From: Saccharum officinarum
Taxonomy: Eukaryota; Streptophyta; Magnoliopsida; Poales; Poaceae
NCBI GenBank assembly: GCA_020631735.1
Contig: CM036221.1
Coordinates: forward strand, 16,845,381-16,909,380
Length of the DNA stretch: 64,000 nt
Direction of reading: 5' to 3'
The notes under the pieces were generated by a model. That model saw only the letters and a list, made by a program, of their open reading frames with translations. It made no database searches and was not told the DNA's origin. Below, one piece after another: positions 1 through 13,200 of the stretch. The translations under genes and the position numbers were made by a program. Each line of letters begins with the position of its first letter. Position 1 is the first letter of the stretch.

Positions 1-3000
1 TAGGTGGAAGCTGTGAGTCTCTGGCCGCCACCTATATTTAAGACAAAGCAAGATTACTTATCAAAAAGTCAATCGCATGAACAAATGGCCATGAATGGAG
101 GCAATGATTCACTTTAATGCCTGTCTACCAACGCAGTTATGGCCGCTGAGTTGAACTTGGGCAACCCACGACGAACCTGAAAAGAGATGACATCCAGGCC
201 AGCTCTTTGCAGGAAAGGAGTGTACCTGTCGTTGTACCGCATGTCCAAGAACCCACTGTGGGTTCTAGGATGAAGGTGCGGAAGGTCCTGCATCGAATAA
301 AACATAGTCTCCTGTTACTTCACGAACACAGGTACGAATAAAACTTATAGATTATTACCTGCCCCAGCGCTATGAGACGTCCTCGGTGGGTCGCCTTGTA
401 CGTAGGGTCGAGCAGGTGGAATTGCTCCATCCTACAAAAAAGTGAATGAATTAGAATTCCAATATACAATGAAACATAAACTTAGAAATGTATAAGTAAT
501 TGACACAAATACAAGCATAAATTGAGACATGCATAATTAAATATATGAATACGACAAATATAAAATAATAATATAAATCAATAGTCCTACCTCACTAATC
601 TGCCAATGACAACTTCGTGAGTTGTGGCCAAATCTACCGCACTTGCCACACTCGTACTGCTCAGGATCAGTAACAAATGGAGTTCCTCTCCCACGCCTAG
701 TTATTCCAGGTATCTGATCCATAACCATCCTATGCCTCGTCCTCTGCCTTGATCCACGCTTGTTCCAACGGTAAGCTGGATCGGCAATGTACTTCAGCCC
801 ATCATATGGAGGCCACTCTCCAGGGTCCCGAAAAGGCACGAAGCGGGGGCTCCATGTGTTCACAAGCGTGTCGACACTGAACTCATGAGGTATCCTCCTC
901 TCGATATTATAGTTGCGATGCTTAGCTGCTGCCACCAAATGAGAACATACAAAGTGGTATTGCCTTGGTTTACCACAAGTGCACTTGAAATCTTGGAGGA
1001 CAACCACATGTATCCTCGACTCTCGAACCTCGCCGTCGGACATTGTACTGCCCCTATGCTCGACCTGATAAGTCCCTATGGCATGGTCAAAGCATGCAAC
1101 CTCATGTGTGCCAGCCCTTTCTCTTGCCTTCTCTAGGTGTGCCTTTGGTTTTGGAGCCCATATATCTCCATCACTCTACAACTATAATGCATGGGCGTGT
1201 CTATCGTTGAACTAGGCAACAAGCTTATAGAAGGTGAATTAAACGATTGCATTCACGGGCATACCACGTATCCCCAATAGCAACTTATTAAATGACTCTG
1301 CCATGTTGCTGCACTGAAACTCATACCTTCAGCCACTGGCATCATGAGCTCTCGTCCATTTCTCTAAATCCCTCATCAAACATGTGAGCCATTGTCTATC
1401 TTCTGCATTTGATGCGGTTCTGACCTGCTCCAACTTTTCCTTAAAGTACTTGTCCTCAAGCTGTTGAGCAGCCTTCTGGAACAGATCAAAGTTACCCTTG
1501 ACACCATCCTTCCGGAGTAGATTCTTGGCAAGGTGCCGAGTACACCAACGATGGTGCAACGGTGCATACCCCTCTATCTGCTCTTGCACGACATTAAGTA
1601 TGCCCTAATGCCTATCAGATATGACGCCAACCTCCCTGCTAGGCCTAACCACGTGTATCCGAACTAGCCTCAAGAACCATCCCCAACTGTCATTGTTCTT
1701 CTTCTCAACTAAGGCAAATGCCAAAGGAACCAACTTGTTGTTCGCGTCACAGGATATGGCTACAAGAAGTGTGCCCTGGTATTTGCCAATCAAGAACGTA
1801 CCATCAATGGAGAAGACGGGACGACAGTGCCTAAAGGCCTCGACACACTGAGGGAAGCACCAGAAGGCACGGAAGAATATATGCCTCCCATCCTTCCATG
1901 CATTAGGTTTTGGGATGTACTCATAATGCATTAATTGCATTGAAAAGAACTGGCAGCTGCTCATACCCATCCTCCCAGTCCCCATATATCATCTTCCACG
2001 CTCGCTGCTTAGCCCTCCATGCTTTACCATAAGTTATCACATATCCTCCATACAACGCTTCAACGGTCCTGATAATTGTCCTCACCTTCATGTTGGGTTC
2101 TCCCTACAAAATTCCCATCAACCACTTGGCAATGAGGGTAGATGTCAACTGTCGATGCCTCAGTCTCAGCTCATGGTCAGCATAATTGTGTGGCCCAACA
2201 ACTTTTGTGATCTTCCATTTTTCGGTTACCTGTTGCTTCCTTGCACAAACCCTCCATGGGCAGCGTTCCTTGTCACACACAACTGTGTAACGGCGCTTCG
2301 CATATGAATGCAATACCCTGTAAGGCCTCTTTCGTATCACTGCAAAAGCCTACAACCACCTCTTCAAAGCAGGGAGGTCATTGAACACCCTCCCATTCTC
2401 AATTACCATGTTAGGACCGGCCTCAGGAGCTTCTAGGAGCTCATCATCACGTCCTTCTGCAAACGCCTAATCGGAATGAGCAAGATCACTGAACTCGTGA
2501 ACTCTAGGATCACGGTGGCCAGGAAAGATACACCTCATCATCTCAACATCACTCTCTATCAGCTCTCCAATAGGGCGATCATCATCAGAATCAAGAGCCC
2601 TAGCCATCTCATATGGCTCCGAATCATGCATAATTTCAACACTATTTGAACCACGAAATCCATCTTCAAAGTGCACTTCCGCAGCAACAGGGGGCAATCC
2701 ACATTCTTAGGAATGTCTCCTATAACATCATTACAGAAATGAGAAAAGAATGAAAGAAATAGATGTAAGGAACGTGGTAAGCTCCCAAAAACCATGCGGT
2801 TAAGACACTTACTCAGATGATTCTGTGTCAAAGGGATCTCATAAGGAGGATCTGCCACGGAAAAATGCATCTGACAACCATCTCCAAATACCGCTTTGGG
2901 GGCAGATTGAGCATCGGGAACCGTAGGTGCAATCTGCACATGCAGGTAAGGTTCCAGAATGGGAGGGTCGATGTATGCCTGATGATCCATTGCTGGGGTA

Positions 3001-3347
3001 AACCCATGAGGGATGGGATCAACTAACACCCAACGCACAACCACATCCAAACATTGCAGCTGGCTCTTCATAGCCGATCTTACATAGTTCTCCCACTGAT
3101 CCGCACAACCAATTGAGATCATTCGTCTGAAGATGTTTGGAGGACAACCTAGGTGCAGTACACCATCAACTACAATGCCATCATCTTCAAGGCAATGCAG
3201 CTCCTCCCGAGCCCTTGCAACCATGTCACTAAATGAAGGCCTATCATTGAATAGCACAGGCACGCTTTGCATGTCAAGAAACTCAACATATCCATAGCGA
3301 TCGCTTTCAACGGTGCCTCCATGATATATGGTCACTAGGTTGTCCAT
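1..3347 (-). pseudogene. Mutator-like (MULE) transposase with plant mobile domain, broken
   Basis: This is a transposase of the MuDR/MULE class, which cuts and pastes its element in the nucleus. Reading leftwards from 3347 I see the plant MULE N-terminal region (starts MDNLVTIYHGG), an acidic linker (about 2700-2467), the MuDR-type zinc-binding region with CPWRVCA (2340-2104), the MULE catalytic region with FSIDGTFL and VISDRH (1985-1605), its continuation (1589-1329), and a SWIM finger CTCGKPRQYHFVCSH followed by a CCHC knuckle CGKCGRFGHNSRSC (1043-590). A possible intron leads to a plant mobile domain: EQFHLLDP at about 431-362, then GLPKFNSA before 114. In-frame stops (for example after VISDRH, after HDASG and after LVDRH) and frame changes show it is dead. 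It may continue beyond the left edge. Fusions of MULE transposase with this domain are known in plants. Confidence 0.85.
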
Positions 3348-3539
3348 CTAATTCAAACACGTAATAAAACACATGTCCTTTAGTCCAAATTAGACGATAG
3401 ATAGTACCTAACAAGTACTTTCTAACTACAAACTAAGTAATCAAGATAATAACTACATATATATTTACAGTGTACTTACTAAATAGCTAGATCATATGTA
3501 GATAACTAAAAATATAACTACATATCTAAGTAGCCATCT

Positions 3540-3562
3540 AACTATATCTATGTGCCTATGTG

Positions 3563-3607
<45 letters not shown>

Positions 3608-3619
3608 ATATATATATCT
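3540..3619. repeat. CTAT/TA microsatellite
   Basis: A run of about fourteen CTAT units passes into TA repeats. It lies just upstream of the MULE transposase start. It is simple sequence with no other visible function. Confidence 0.9.
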
Positions 3620-3714
3620 CACTAGATCACTAACTAAATCAACTACCTGAGTCATCACATTAACTAATAAATAACAAATGCCAACTAAGTAGGTACATTG
3701 AATATTTATAATTT

Positions 3715-4330
3715 TTACCTTTCCGGGCTGGTGGACAATGGGCGTGGGTCAGGCCGAAGATCCGGGCCGGCGGTGCCGCGGTAGACGACAGCGGTGGCAC
3801 GCGGTGGGCGCGGGATGCCCGGGGCTACGCGCGGCGAGTACGGCTCGGTGGGCGCGGGAGGAACGCCGGCGGTGGACGGCGGCAAGGCAGGGCGAGGCCG
3901 GCAGTGGAGGGCGGCAAGGCGGGCCACGGCCGAGGCCGACGGTGGAGGGCAAGGCGAGGACGACGGCGGAGGGCGGCGGAGGCGGTGCGGCGGCCAACCA
4001 TGGGCAACAGCGCGGCGCAGGGGGCGGCTCAGCGCTACAGCACGCCGAGGCACGACGCGGTGAGGGGCGCGGCGCGGGGCGGGGGTGGCCTCGGGGCGCG
4101 CGTGCGGGCACGGTGGCGGGCGCGGCGCGGGAGCATGCGCGGGCGCGGTGGCGGGCGCGGTGGCGCGCGCTCGGGCACGGTGGCGGGCTCGGCGCGGGGC
4201 GGCGGCGCGGTGGCGCGGCGCGGTCGCGGGCGCGGGCGCGGCGGCGGCGCGACAAAGGGCGGCGGTGGCGGCAGTGCTCGGCTAGGCCGAGAGAGAGGGA
4301 GAAGAAGGGAGGAAAGGTGCGGGCCCATTA
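3715..4330. other. GC-rich stretch upstream of the MULE, no credible gene
   Basis: The sequence is extremely rich in GGC and GCG triplets, so long open frames appear on both strands in several frames at once. All are low complexity (Arg/Gly/Ala or Pro/Arg) and none has a recognisable domain. I read it as low-complexity DNA, possibly subterminal sequence of the neighbouring MULE or a CpG-rich promoter. About 4500-4980 and 5156-5650 show nothing else I can support. Confidence 0.5.
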
Positions 4331-4341
4331 GATATTTCCGA

Positions 4342-4402
4342 GCTCGGCGCCAGAGTGAATGGCGCCGAGCTCGGCGCGGCGCCATTCACTCTAGCGCCGA
4401 GC
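4342..4402. repeat. Near-perfect 25-bp inverted repeat (GCTCGGCGCC palindrome)
   Basis: Arm 1 is at 4342-4366 and arm 2 at 4378-4402, with an 11-base GC-rich spacer. The arms match at 24 of 25 positions and would form a strong hairpin. A related partial copy of the arm follows near 4434-4463. Similar sequence is frequent in grass MULE ends, so this may be a terminal region of the broken MULE; that is inference. Confidence 0.7.
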
Positions 4403-4982
4403 CCCCTGGCAGGTCTTCGACCGTGCCCAGAAGCTCGGCGCCAGCATCAATGACGTCGAGCTAAGAGTCTATTTTCTGAATTCTTTCCGTCAGGGTCTAT
4501 TCGTGAGAAACTTTAAAAAAAATAGTCAAATTGTAAAAAATTCGAACGGGGCACAGGTATAGGATTCTCGAGGTCTGTTGGCTGTTCCTTGTATTTTGGG
4601 CCCGGCTCGTTTGTTAGCTGTGATTGGAACACGATTTTTCTGCCCGCTTCATCTTCGTGCGTTTTAGGCCGCTCGAACCGGTTGTTGCCGGCCTTCAAAT
4701 CACACGAAGGTGACAGCCCAAAACAAAAATCCTCCTTGTACTCTGTTTCTTCGTGTGGTCTTGATTTGCTCAGTGTGTTTGCATCAGATGCTATCACGTC
4801 TGCCATTAAACAGGTTCACAATGAGATTGATAGCAAAGCTCACCAGGGACGGGGGGTTGCATAGCAACCCCCGGCGTCATCAGTGATTCAGTACGCGCGG
4901 TTGGCTTTATCAATCTTTCTTTTTGACCCTTTCAAAAAAGCGACATTTTTGACCTAGCTGCATTGATACTCAGTCACACAAT

Positions 4983-5147
4983 CAGCGGCGGATCTACAGG
5001 GGGCTGGGTGGGCTCCAGCCCCCCTAATGACTGGATTTACCACTAAAAATACTGTAGCAAAAACCTCAAATCACCGTTAAATCTTCATGCAAATCAACAT
5101 CTCCATTGTTTTAGCCCCCCTTGATTCTCATCCTGCATCCGCCACTG
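4983..5147. mobile_element. hAT-type MITE, 165 bp, with 8-bp target duplication
   Basis: The element starts CAGCGGCGGATCTACAGG and ends CTGCATCCGCCACTG, giving imperfect terminal inverted repeats of type CAGYGGCGGA. It is flanked by the perfect 8-bp repeat CACACAAT (4975-4982 and 5148-5155), the duplication length expected for the hAT superfamily. It has no coding capacity. Confidence 0.85.
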
Positions 5148-5878
5148 CACACAATCACACCAATGGACGGGCGCCGGCTGGGGTGGCGACGGGTTGAGGG
5201 AGGGGAATGACGAGATGGGTGGGGGCGAGTGGATGAGTGGTGGTAGGAGCAAAGGGTTAAGGCTGTGGCCTAGAGTAGAGGGCACGGTTGGTCTCAGGTA
5301 GGACCCACGCCTACAGTGACACTCAGTACTCTTCGTAGGACGGAGGGGAGTACTCATGTATATATCCATGGCATCAGAATGAAGCCTTACTCTCAAGGTA
5401 ATAAATAGCGTATAGCGGGTTGGTATCAGATTGGTGTCGAGGTAGCAGATCGTGGATAGCTGACGATATTACGAATGATAAGTTTCAATAGTGGCACTTG
5501 ATAGTCTCACATAATTTCAAATACATATATTATAAATAATGAATATAAATAGACATTTAATTGCACTCAAAGAACTGATGTCTCACATATTTAAATTAAT
5601 AAAACAAACATGGCGTTCCATCCATTAAATCATCACATTAAGAGTTTGCAAAGAAACATATTATTTGCTTTCACGCTACTGCGGCCTGCTACGTGCAATT
5701 GCGGCCTGCAATATCGCTTACTATTCAGAATTGCGGCCGTAAAGTTCTAGGTTGTAAAGTTCAGAGCGCTACCTCGTAGCGGTAGCACCAATAGGACATT
5801 GCCGCTATTGCAGCCGTAATTACAGCCGTTACCACCGCTATTTATTAGCTTGCTCACCGCGCATGCTTGCAAGGAACC

Positions 5879-8800
5879 ATGGCGACGACTCTGCATTCTC
5901 TGCTCACCCTTCAGCTGCTGGTGCTCCTCACAGTCTGGCCGCTGCATTCCTCTTCACTTGTTGGAAAGCACGACGACCGTGAAGCACTGTTGGCATTCAA
6001 AGAGGCGCTCTCAGATGACTCAGGCTCGCTAAGATCATGGAACGGCAGCAGTTCCGACTTCTGCCGTTGGGCCGGCGTGACATGCAGCCGCCGGCATCCG
6101 GGTCGCGTGGTTTCTCTGAGGCTGAGCTACTGCAACCTGGGAGGCAGCATCTCTCCTGCCATCGGCAACCTCACCTTTCTTCGGAGGCTTGATCTCCTCC
6201 ACAACATGCTCTCAGGGGAGATACCGCACACCGTTGGCCGGCTACGTCGTCTGCGCTTCCTTGAATTGGGCAGCAACTCTCTTGCCGGTGAGATTCCTGC
6301 AGACCTAGCCAACTGTTCCAACCTTGTGTACCTGAGAGTAGAGGTCAATGAGCTTCACGGGGAATCCCTAGTGGTCTGGGGTCGCTATCTCAGCTGCGAT
6401 TCCTCTATGTTGCCATGAATAATCTCGTAGGACATATACCTCCATCACTCGGTAACCTCTCTGTACTCCAAAACTTAACACTCTTTCAGAACACACTGGA
6501 AGGAACCATCCCTGAGGGTCTTTCCCGTTTGAGATATCTCCAATGCATTGAAGCTGGGAGGAACAACCTCACGGGCACACTTCCACCTCTCTTCTTTAAC
6601 ATATCGTCTCTCCGGTATTTCGGTTTCAGCTCAAATAATATGCATGGCAGATTGCCACCAGATGCAGGCAGCCACCTGCCTGACCTTGAAGTGCTTCTTT
6701 TGGGTGGCGCTAGAAACAAGAACAACTTTTCTGGAACAATCCCTCCTTCCCTCTCAAATGCCACTAAATTACAAATCCTGGGTCTTGCTAATAACAAATT
6801 TGAAGGAAAGGTACCTCCTGAGATAGGGAAGCTCTGCCCAGTGAATGTTCAAATGAGTTGTAACATGTTACATGCTGAGGATGATGCAGACTGGGAGTTC
6901 CTTAGATATTTCACCAACTGCACCCGTCTACAGGTTCTAGACATTGGTAATAACACCCTCGGAGGAGTCCTTCCAAGTTTTGTAGCTAATTTCACAGGGC
7001 CAATACAGTCGCTACTCATGGGATTGAACTGGATGTCTGGGGTAATCCCTCCAGGTATCGGAAACCTCGTTAGCCTTGAGGACCTAGAATTTGAGGGAAA
7101 TAATCTGCATGGTGTTATACCTGAGGACATTGGAAGACTTCAGAACCTGACATATCTCACGCTGCAGGCGAATCTCCTATCAGGAGGTATACCGCCCTCC
7201 TTTGGCAACCTCACAAAACTGCTCACCCTTATATTATCAAACAATGAACTCAATGGTTCCATTCCTGAAAACCTTGGTAGCTTGCACAGGTTAATATCCA
7301 TGACATTATCCTTCAACAGGCTTACCGGTGCTATACCTGGAGTAATATTCAGCCTCTCATCACTAACTGATTCATTGTTGCTTTCTCATAACTATCTTTC
7401 TGGTGTTCTTCCTCCACAAATTGGTAGCCTCAAGCATGCGACAACATTGGATCTGTCAAGAAACAACTTATCTGGTGAAGTACCAGGAGCACTTGGAGAC
7501 TGTGCAAGTTTAGTGTACTTATCTCTAGACGACAATTACTTCACTGGGAGCATCCCTCCATCAATTGGTAATTTGAAGGGCTTGAGCATGCTGAATTTCA
7601 CAAGAAATGGTCTGTCTGGTAGCATCCCTCAAGAGTTGAGCAACATTTATGGGCTGCAAGAGCTTTACCTAGCTCACAACAACCTGTCTGGAGCCATTCC
7701 ACAACTTCTCCAGAACTCAAGCGCTCTTGTAGAGCTAGATCTCTCCTATAACCATCTAGATGGTGAGGTGCCGTCACATGGGGTGTTCGCTAACATGAGT
7801 GGGTTTTCTGTAATTGGAAATGATGGGCTTTGTGGCGGTGTTGCGGAGCTGAAATTGCCTCCATGTGAGGTCAAGCCATACAGCCACCGAAAACGGTTGC
7901 CACTGAAGATTTTTCTTCCAGCCATTGGCGTTGCTATATGTTTATCTCTTCTATTGGTTGTGCTCTTTCTATTCAAAGGGAGAAAAGGACTGGACAGGAT
8001 CAATGCTACGCAAAACCGTTTGTTGGACAAGTATCCTAGAGTTTCATACCTCCAACTTTTTGAAGCTACGGATGGTTTTGCCCCTACTAATCTGATAGGA
8101 GCTGGAAAATATGGATCTGTTTATAAAGGAAATTTGTCCCTTACAGGTGCTAGGGATTCCGTAGTGGCTGTCAAAGTGTTTACTCTTCAGCAACCTGGTT
8201 CTTCCAGAAGTTTTTTGGCTGAATGTGAGGCTCTACGACAAGTGAAACATAGGAACTTGATCAATATTATCACCTGTTGCTCCAGTATAGACTCTAGAGG
8301 GAATGACTTCCGAGCTCTAGTGTTTGACTTCATGCCCTTATACAGCTTGGACAGGTGGCTGCATCCAAGAAGCAATGAGCAGACACACAAGTTAAGTCTA
8401 ACCCAACTGTTGAACATTGCGATTGATGTAGCCGATGCACTAGACTATCTTCACAACAGTAGTTGTCCAACAGTGATCCACTGTGATTTGAAGCCTAGCA
8501 ACATCCTCCTTGGTAGTGACTGGACTGCTTATGTTGCTGACTTTGGGCTTGCAAAGCTGATTGGTGAATCCATGGACCGATCAAATTTGAACATTGGGAC
8601 TGAAAGCACTATTGGGATACGAGGAACCACTGGATACGTCGCTCCAGGTACCTCCACCGTTCAGAAATCACTTCTTTTTTTCTAGGGAATTAAACTGCCT
8701 TGATTTAGTGCCCTTTTTATATCATCTTCTTGCAGCATTGTCAACTGTCATAATATTTCCATTCCTGCAGAATATGGAGCAGGTGGTCAAGCATCAGTTG

Positions 8801-9120
8801 CTGGTGATGCCTACAGCTTTGGGGTTACTCTGCTTGAGATGTTCACAGGGAAGGCACCAACTAATGATATGTTCATAGATGGCTTGACCCTGCGCTTGCT
8901 TGCTGAGGCAGGGTTACCTGACAGGATATCAGAAATCATTGACCCAAAACTATTGCATGCGGAGTTGTATGACAATGATTCTGAGATACTTAGTTGCTTA
9001 GCTTCTGTGATACGAGTTGGTGTCTCATGTTCAAAGGACAACCCGTCAGAAAGAATGAACATGGAACATGCTGCTGCTCAGCTGCACAGAATCAAGGAGT
9101 ACATTGCGGAAATCCCTTAG
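5879..9120 (+). pseudogene. LRR receptor kinase, Xa21-type (LRR-XII), copy 1, frameshifted
   Basis: This is a plasma-membrane receptor kinase with an extracellular LRR domain and a cytosolic kinase; family members sense microbial or self peptides. Exon 1 is 5879-8647, the intron is 8648-8770 (GT-AG) and exon 2 is 8771-9120. The ATG at 5879 is chosen because a hydrophobic signal peptide follows; a weak TATA-like stretch lies near 5839-5848. The N-terminal LRR cap and the first repeats read normally, but at about 6359-6362 a G run has four bases where copy 2 has five. The frame shifts there, giving a stop near 6418, and the rest (from about 6415) is intact in another frame. The kinase keeps [20 protein letters not shown] and DFGLAK, the non-RD form. 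The single-base change may be real or a sequencing error. Confidence 0.9.
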
Positions 9121-9741
9121 GATTTAAATGATTATAATTCACTGTCCATCACTCTTCCAAAGTGGAGCACTTCTATTGCAACATTATTACCAATGAGGTG
9201 GCTGGCTCTTTTGAATGATATCTTGGAATTCAGATGGCCTTGTGCAAATATCTGTGTCGCCAGTCGCCACATCAACGGAAGAAGGATAGAACATTGACAA
9301 GTTTACCTACTTGTTTGTAAGCTTTTATTATGCATGTGCAATCTTCGTGTTTTCTGAATGCTCAATTATTATAAGCTGTCCAAAATAACTTCCAAGATAT
9401 ATATGCAAATTTCATGCCATCTCATTTTCAGCTCCAATTGTTCCCCCCTTTTGCATGGGTTCAATTTCTCTTTCCATGAAAGACATCCCAATCATGTGCT
9501 GTTCTGCAGTGCGTTTGTGTCGATGGAGAACGGGACTTTAATCAACAAGAGAGTTGGATAACCCCCAACGCTATTTTGTATAGACAGCCAATAGGTTGCT
9601 TTATTACTTCATCTTCATCATCTGTCAGGGAACTTGAAATTTCAAAGCATTACTGGGGGCGCTTGCACTGCCAGACCATCGAACGATGTGACCATTGTCT
9701 CAACCCCTGACACGAGACGATCCATGCCCAGCCGTCACCAC
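9121..9741. other. 3' flank of the receptor kinase, no gene seen
   Basis: AT-rich sequence after the kinase stop, probably its 3' UTR and spacer. The same sequence follows the kinase in copy 2 (38553-39170). It runs up to the gypsy insertion site. No open frame or repeat worth naming was seen. Confidence 0.6.
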
Positions 9742-9746
9742 CAGGG

Positions 9747-10173
9747 TGTCATGGTCGGGCGCACGTATACACGTAGACGCCGGGCCCGTGACATCCGGCG
9801 CGACGCGGAACGCGCCGAGCGCATGCAGCGCGCACGCGAGGAGCAGCCACGCGCGATCACCGCGGGCAGTGGCTGACTGGAAGGCGATCGGCGTTTTCCT
9901 TTCGTTGGCATAGCTTTCTGTTTTGGTTTGCATGGGCCGGCCTGGATTGTAGGAGCGTGGCTCCCGGTTGGTTAAAGCCGTAAGGCTATAAACTCTCTGT
10001 ATCAGGGTGTTAACAATTAAGCAAGATCAATTATTCCAATCTCTTTCTTCCTCCTTACGCACTCTCAAGCCCAGGCGTTGCGAGGGGTATAACCTCCACG
10101 CTGGAAGACAAGGCACGAGACTACGAACTACGTAGTCGAGGGCCAGCTACCCTAGATCGCTACGCCCTTGACA
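9747..10173 (+). repeat. 5' LTR of the gypsy element
   Basis: 427 bp, TG...CA. It carries a possible promoter (GGCTATAAACTC near 9983-9994). Just downstream, at about 10176-10190, TGGTATCGCGATCC resembles a primer-binding site of the initiator tRNA-Met type (TGGTATC...). Confidence 0.93.
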
Positions 10174-10295
10174 ACCTGGTATCGCGATCCAATCGATCCT
10201 CGTCGTTGTCCACCGCAGCGCCGCCTTCTCCTACCGCAAACCCTAGCCCACCCTCTTCACCGCCGCCACCCCCCACCACTTCCACAGCGCCAGCC

Positions 10296-13200
10296 ATGTC
10301 CGAACCAACCCTAGCCGAGGTCATGGACATGCTCCGGGCCATGAACTCCAAGATCACCACCGTGGAGTCCGACATGGCCGCCATGAAGGCCAAAACGGAG
10401 TCGTCCTCCGGCGGGGCGACGACCGCCGCCACGACGGCGGGCGCGGCCAAGAGTTCCACCCCAAGCACAAGAAGTGGGATTTCCCCCGCTACGATGGAAC
10501 GGCCGACCCGATGCTCTTCCTCCACAAGTGCGACGCATACTTCCTGCAGCACCGCACTACGCCGGATGAGAAGGTGCGCATCGCAGCGTACCACCTGGAC
10601 GACGTCGCGCAACTCTGGTTCACCCAGGTCCAGGAGGACGACGGCACCCCCAACTGGGCGCACTTTAAGGAGCTCCTGAACGTGCGGTTCGGACCCCCTC
10701 TACGTTCCGCTCCGATGTTCGAGCTCGCCGAATGTCGCCGGACCGGGACCGTGGAGGAATACTCCAATCGGTTCCAGGCTCTACTTCCACGAGCCGGCCG
10801 TCTTGAGGAGAATCAGCGCGTCCAGCTCTACACAGGGGGGCTGCTGCCACCGATCAGCAACGCTGTACGGCTGCATCACCCGACGACCCTCGGGGAGGCC
10901 ATGAGCCTGGCCCGACAGGTGGAGTTGATGGAGGCCGAACGGCCGGCGCCGGCTCCTCCCCGGGCGCTACCGCGCGGGGCTCATGCAGCGCCACCACCGC
11001 GTCCTGCCCTGCCGGCACCCCAGCCCTTGCTGGCCTTGCCCGCGCCACCGGCGGCCTCGCTACCGGGACGCACCGAGGGCTCCCAGCGGCGCCTCACGCC
11101 CGAGGAGATGGCCGAGCGACGTCGCCAAAACCTTTGCTTCAACTGCAATGAGAAGTACTCCCGCGGCCACAACCGATTCTGCAAACGTATCTTCTTCCTC
11201 GACGGCGTGGAAATCGACGCCACGGACGACAGCGCGGCCGCCGAGGACACAGGCGGGGCGGACGCTCCTGTGTTCTCCCTCCACGCGATCGCTGGCGTGG
11301 CCGTCGGCAAGACCATGCAGCTGAGGGTGTCCGTGGGCGCGACCTCGCTCATCGCCCTACTGGACACAGGCTCCACGCACAGTTTCATCGCGGAGGCGGC
11401 GGCGCGTCTGACCGGGCTCGACATCCAGCCGCGCCCACGTCTGACCGCTACCGTCGCCAATGGTGAGCGAGTCCACTGCCCGGGTGTTCTACGTCGAGCC
11501 CCGCTCCACATCGACGACCTCCACTTCGCGGTAGATTTGTTTGTCATGCCCCTTGCAGGCTACGACCTTGTCCTGGGCACCAACTGGATGGCCACCTTGG
11601 GCAAGCTGGTGTGGGACCTGGCCAGCGGGACCGTCGCCTTCCAGCACGAGGGGCGCTCCGTGCTCTGGGAGGGCGTTCCAGCCCCCAGTGCGCCGGGCCT
11701 TCGCACCACGACAGCCAGCGCCTCTCTACTTGAGGAGCTCCTGGCCGGTTTTGGTGATGTCTTCGCCGAGCCGACGGGCCTTCCCCCGCCTCGAAGTCGC
11801 GATCACAGCATCACGCTCAAACAAGGGGCCCAACCGGTTGCTGTTCGACCATACCGGTACCCGGCTGCCCACAAGGATGAACTCGAACGTCAGTGCGCTG
11901 CCATGATGTCCCAGGGCATCGTCCGCCGCAGCGACTCGGCGTTCTCGTCTCCGGTCCTCCTCGTCAAGAAGCCGGACGGGACATGGCGGTTCTGCGTCGA
12001 CTACAGGGCGCTGAACGCACTCACGATCAAGGACGCTTTCCCCATCCCCGTCGTCGACGAGCTGCTGGACGAGCTCCACGGCGCACGCTTCTTCACCAAG
12101 CTGGACTTGCGCTCCGGGTACCACCAAGTCCGCATGCGCCGTGACGACATACACAAGACGGCGTTCCGCACCCATGATGGACTCTATGAGTTCCTCGTCA
12201 TGCCGTTCGGACTGTGCAATGCTCCAGCGACGTTCCAAGCTCTTATGAATGATGTCCTTCGAGCTTTTCTTCGCCGCTTTGTACTCGTGTTCTTTGACGA
12301 CATTTTGATTTACAGCAAGTCGTGGGCTGACCACCTCCGTCATGTCCGCGCCGTCCTCGCCGAACTCCGCGCCCACAAGCTGTTCGTCAAGCGCTCCAAG
12401 TGCGCTTTCGGTGTCTCCTCCGTCGCCTACCTCGGCCACATCATCTCCGAGGCGGGGGTCGCCATGGACCCGGCCAAGGTGCAGGCCATCCACGACTGGC
12501 CGGTCCCTCGTTCGGTGCGGGCGGTCCGCGGCTTCCTCGGACTGGCGGGCTACTACCGCAAGTTCGTGCACAACTACGGCACGGTGGCGGCTCCGTTGAC
12601 AGCCCTCCTAAAGAAGGACGGGTTCTCGTGGGGGCCGGAGGCTGCCGCGGCTTTCGACGCCCTCAAGGCGGCAGTCACCTCGGCGCCCATCTTAGCCATG
12701 CCGGATTTCTCCAAGACCTTCATCATCGAGTGCGACGCATCAACCCATGGCTTCGGGGCGGTACTCATCCAAGAGGGCCACCCAGTCGCCTTCTTCAGTC
12801 GGCCTGTGGCGCCCCGTCATGCTGCCCTCGCCGCTTATGAACGTGAACTCATCGGGCTGGTTCAAGCGGTGCGCCACTGGAGGCCATACCTATGGGGCCG
12901 TCGGTTCCTCGTCAAGACGGACCATTATAGCTTGAAGTATCTGCTCGACCAGCGGCTCGCCACCATCCCTCAACATCATTGGGTGGGGAAGCTGTTGGGC
13001 TTCGACTTCGCCGTGGAGTACAAGCCGGGCGCTGCGAACGCCGTGGCGGACGCGCTGTCCCGCCGCGACACCGAGGAGGCGTCCGTCATGGCTGTCTCCG
13101 CCCCACGCTTCGACCTCTTGGAGCGCCTCCGACGCGCGCAGGCATCCGACCTGGCCTTGGTGGCCATCCGTGACGAGATCACGGCCGGGTCGCGCGGCGC

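Noticed and set aside
3738..4464. Several long open frames on both strands
   Set aside because: All lie in GC-rich low-complexity DNA, are open in several frames at once, and give only Arg/Gly/Ala or Pro/Arg runs without domains.
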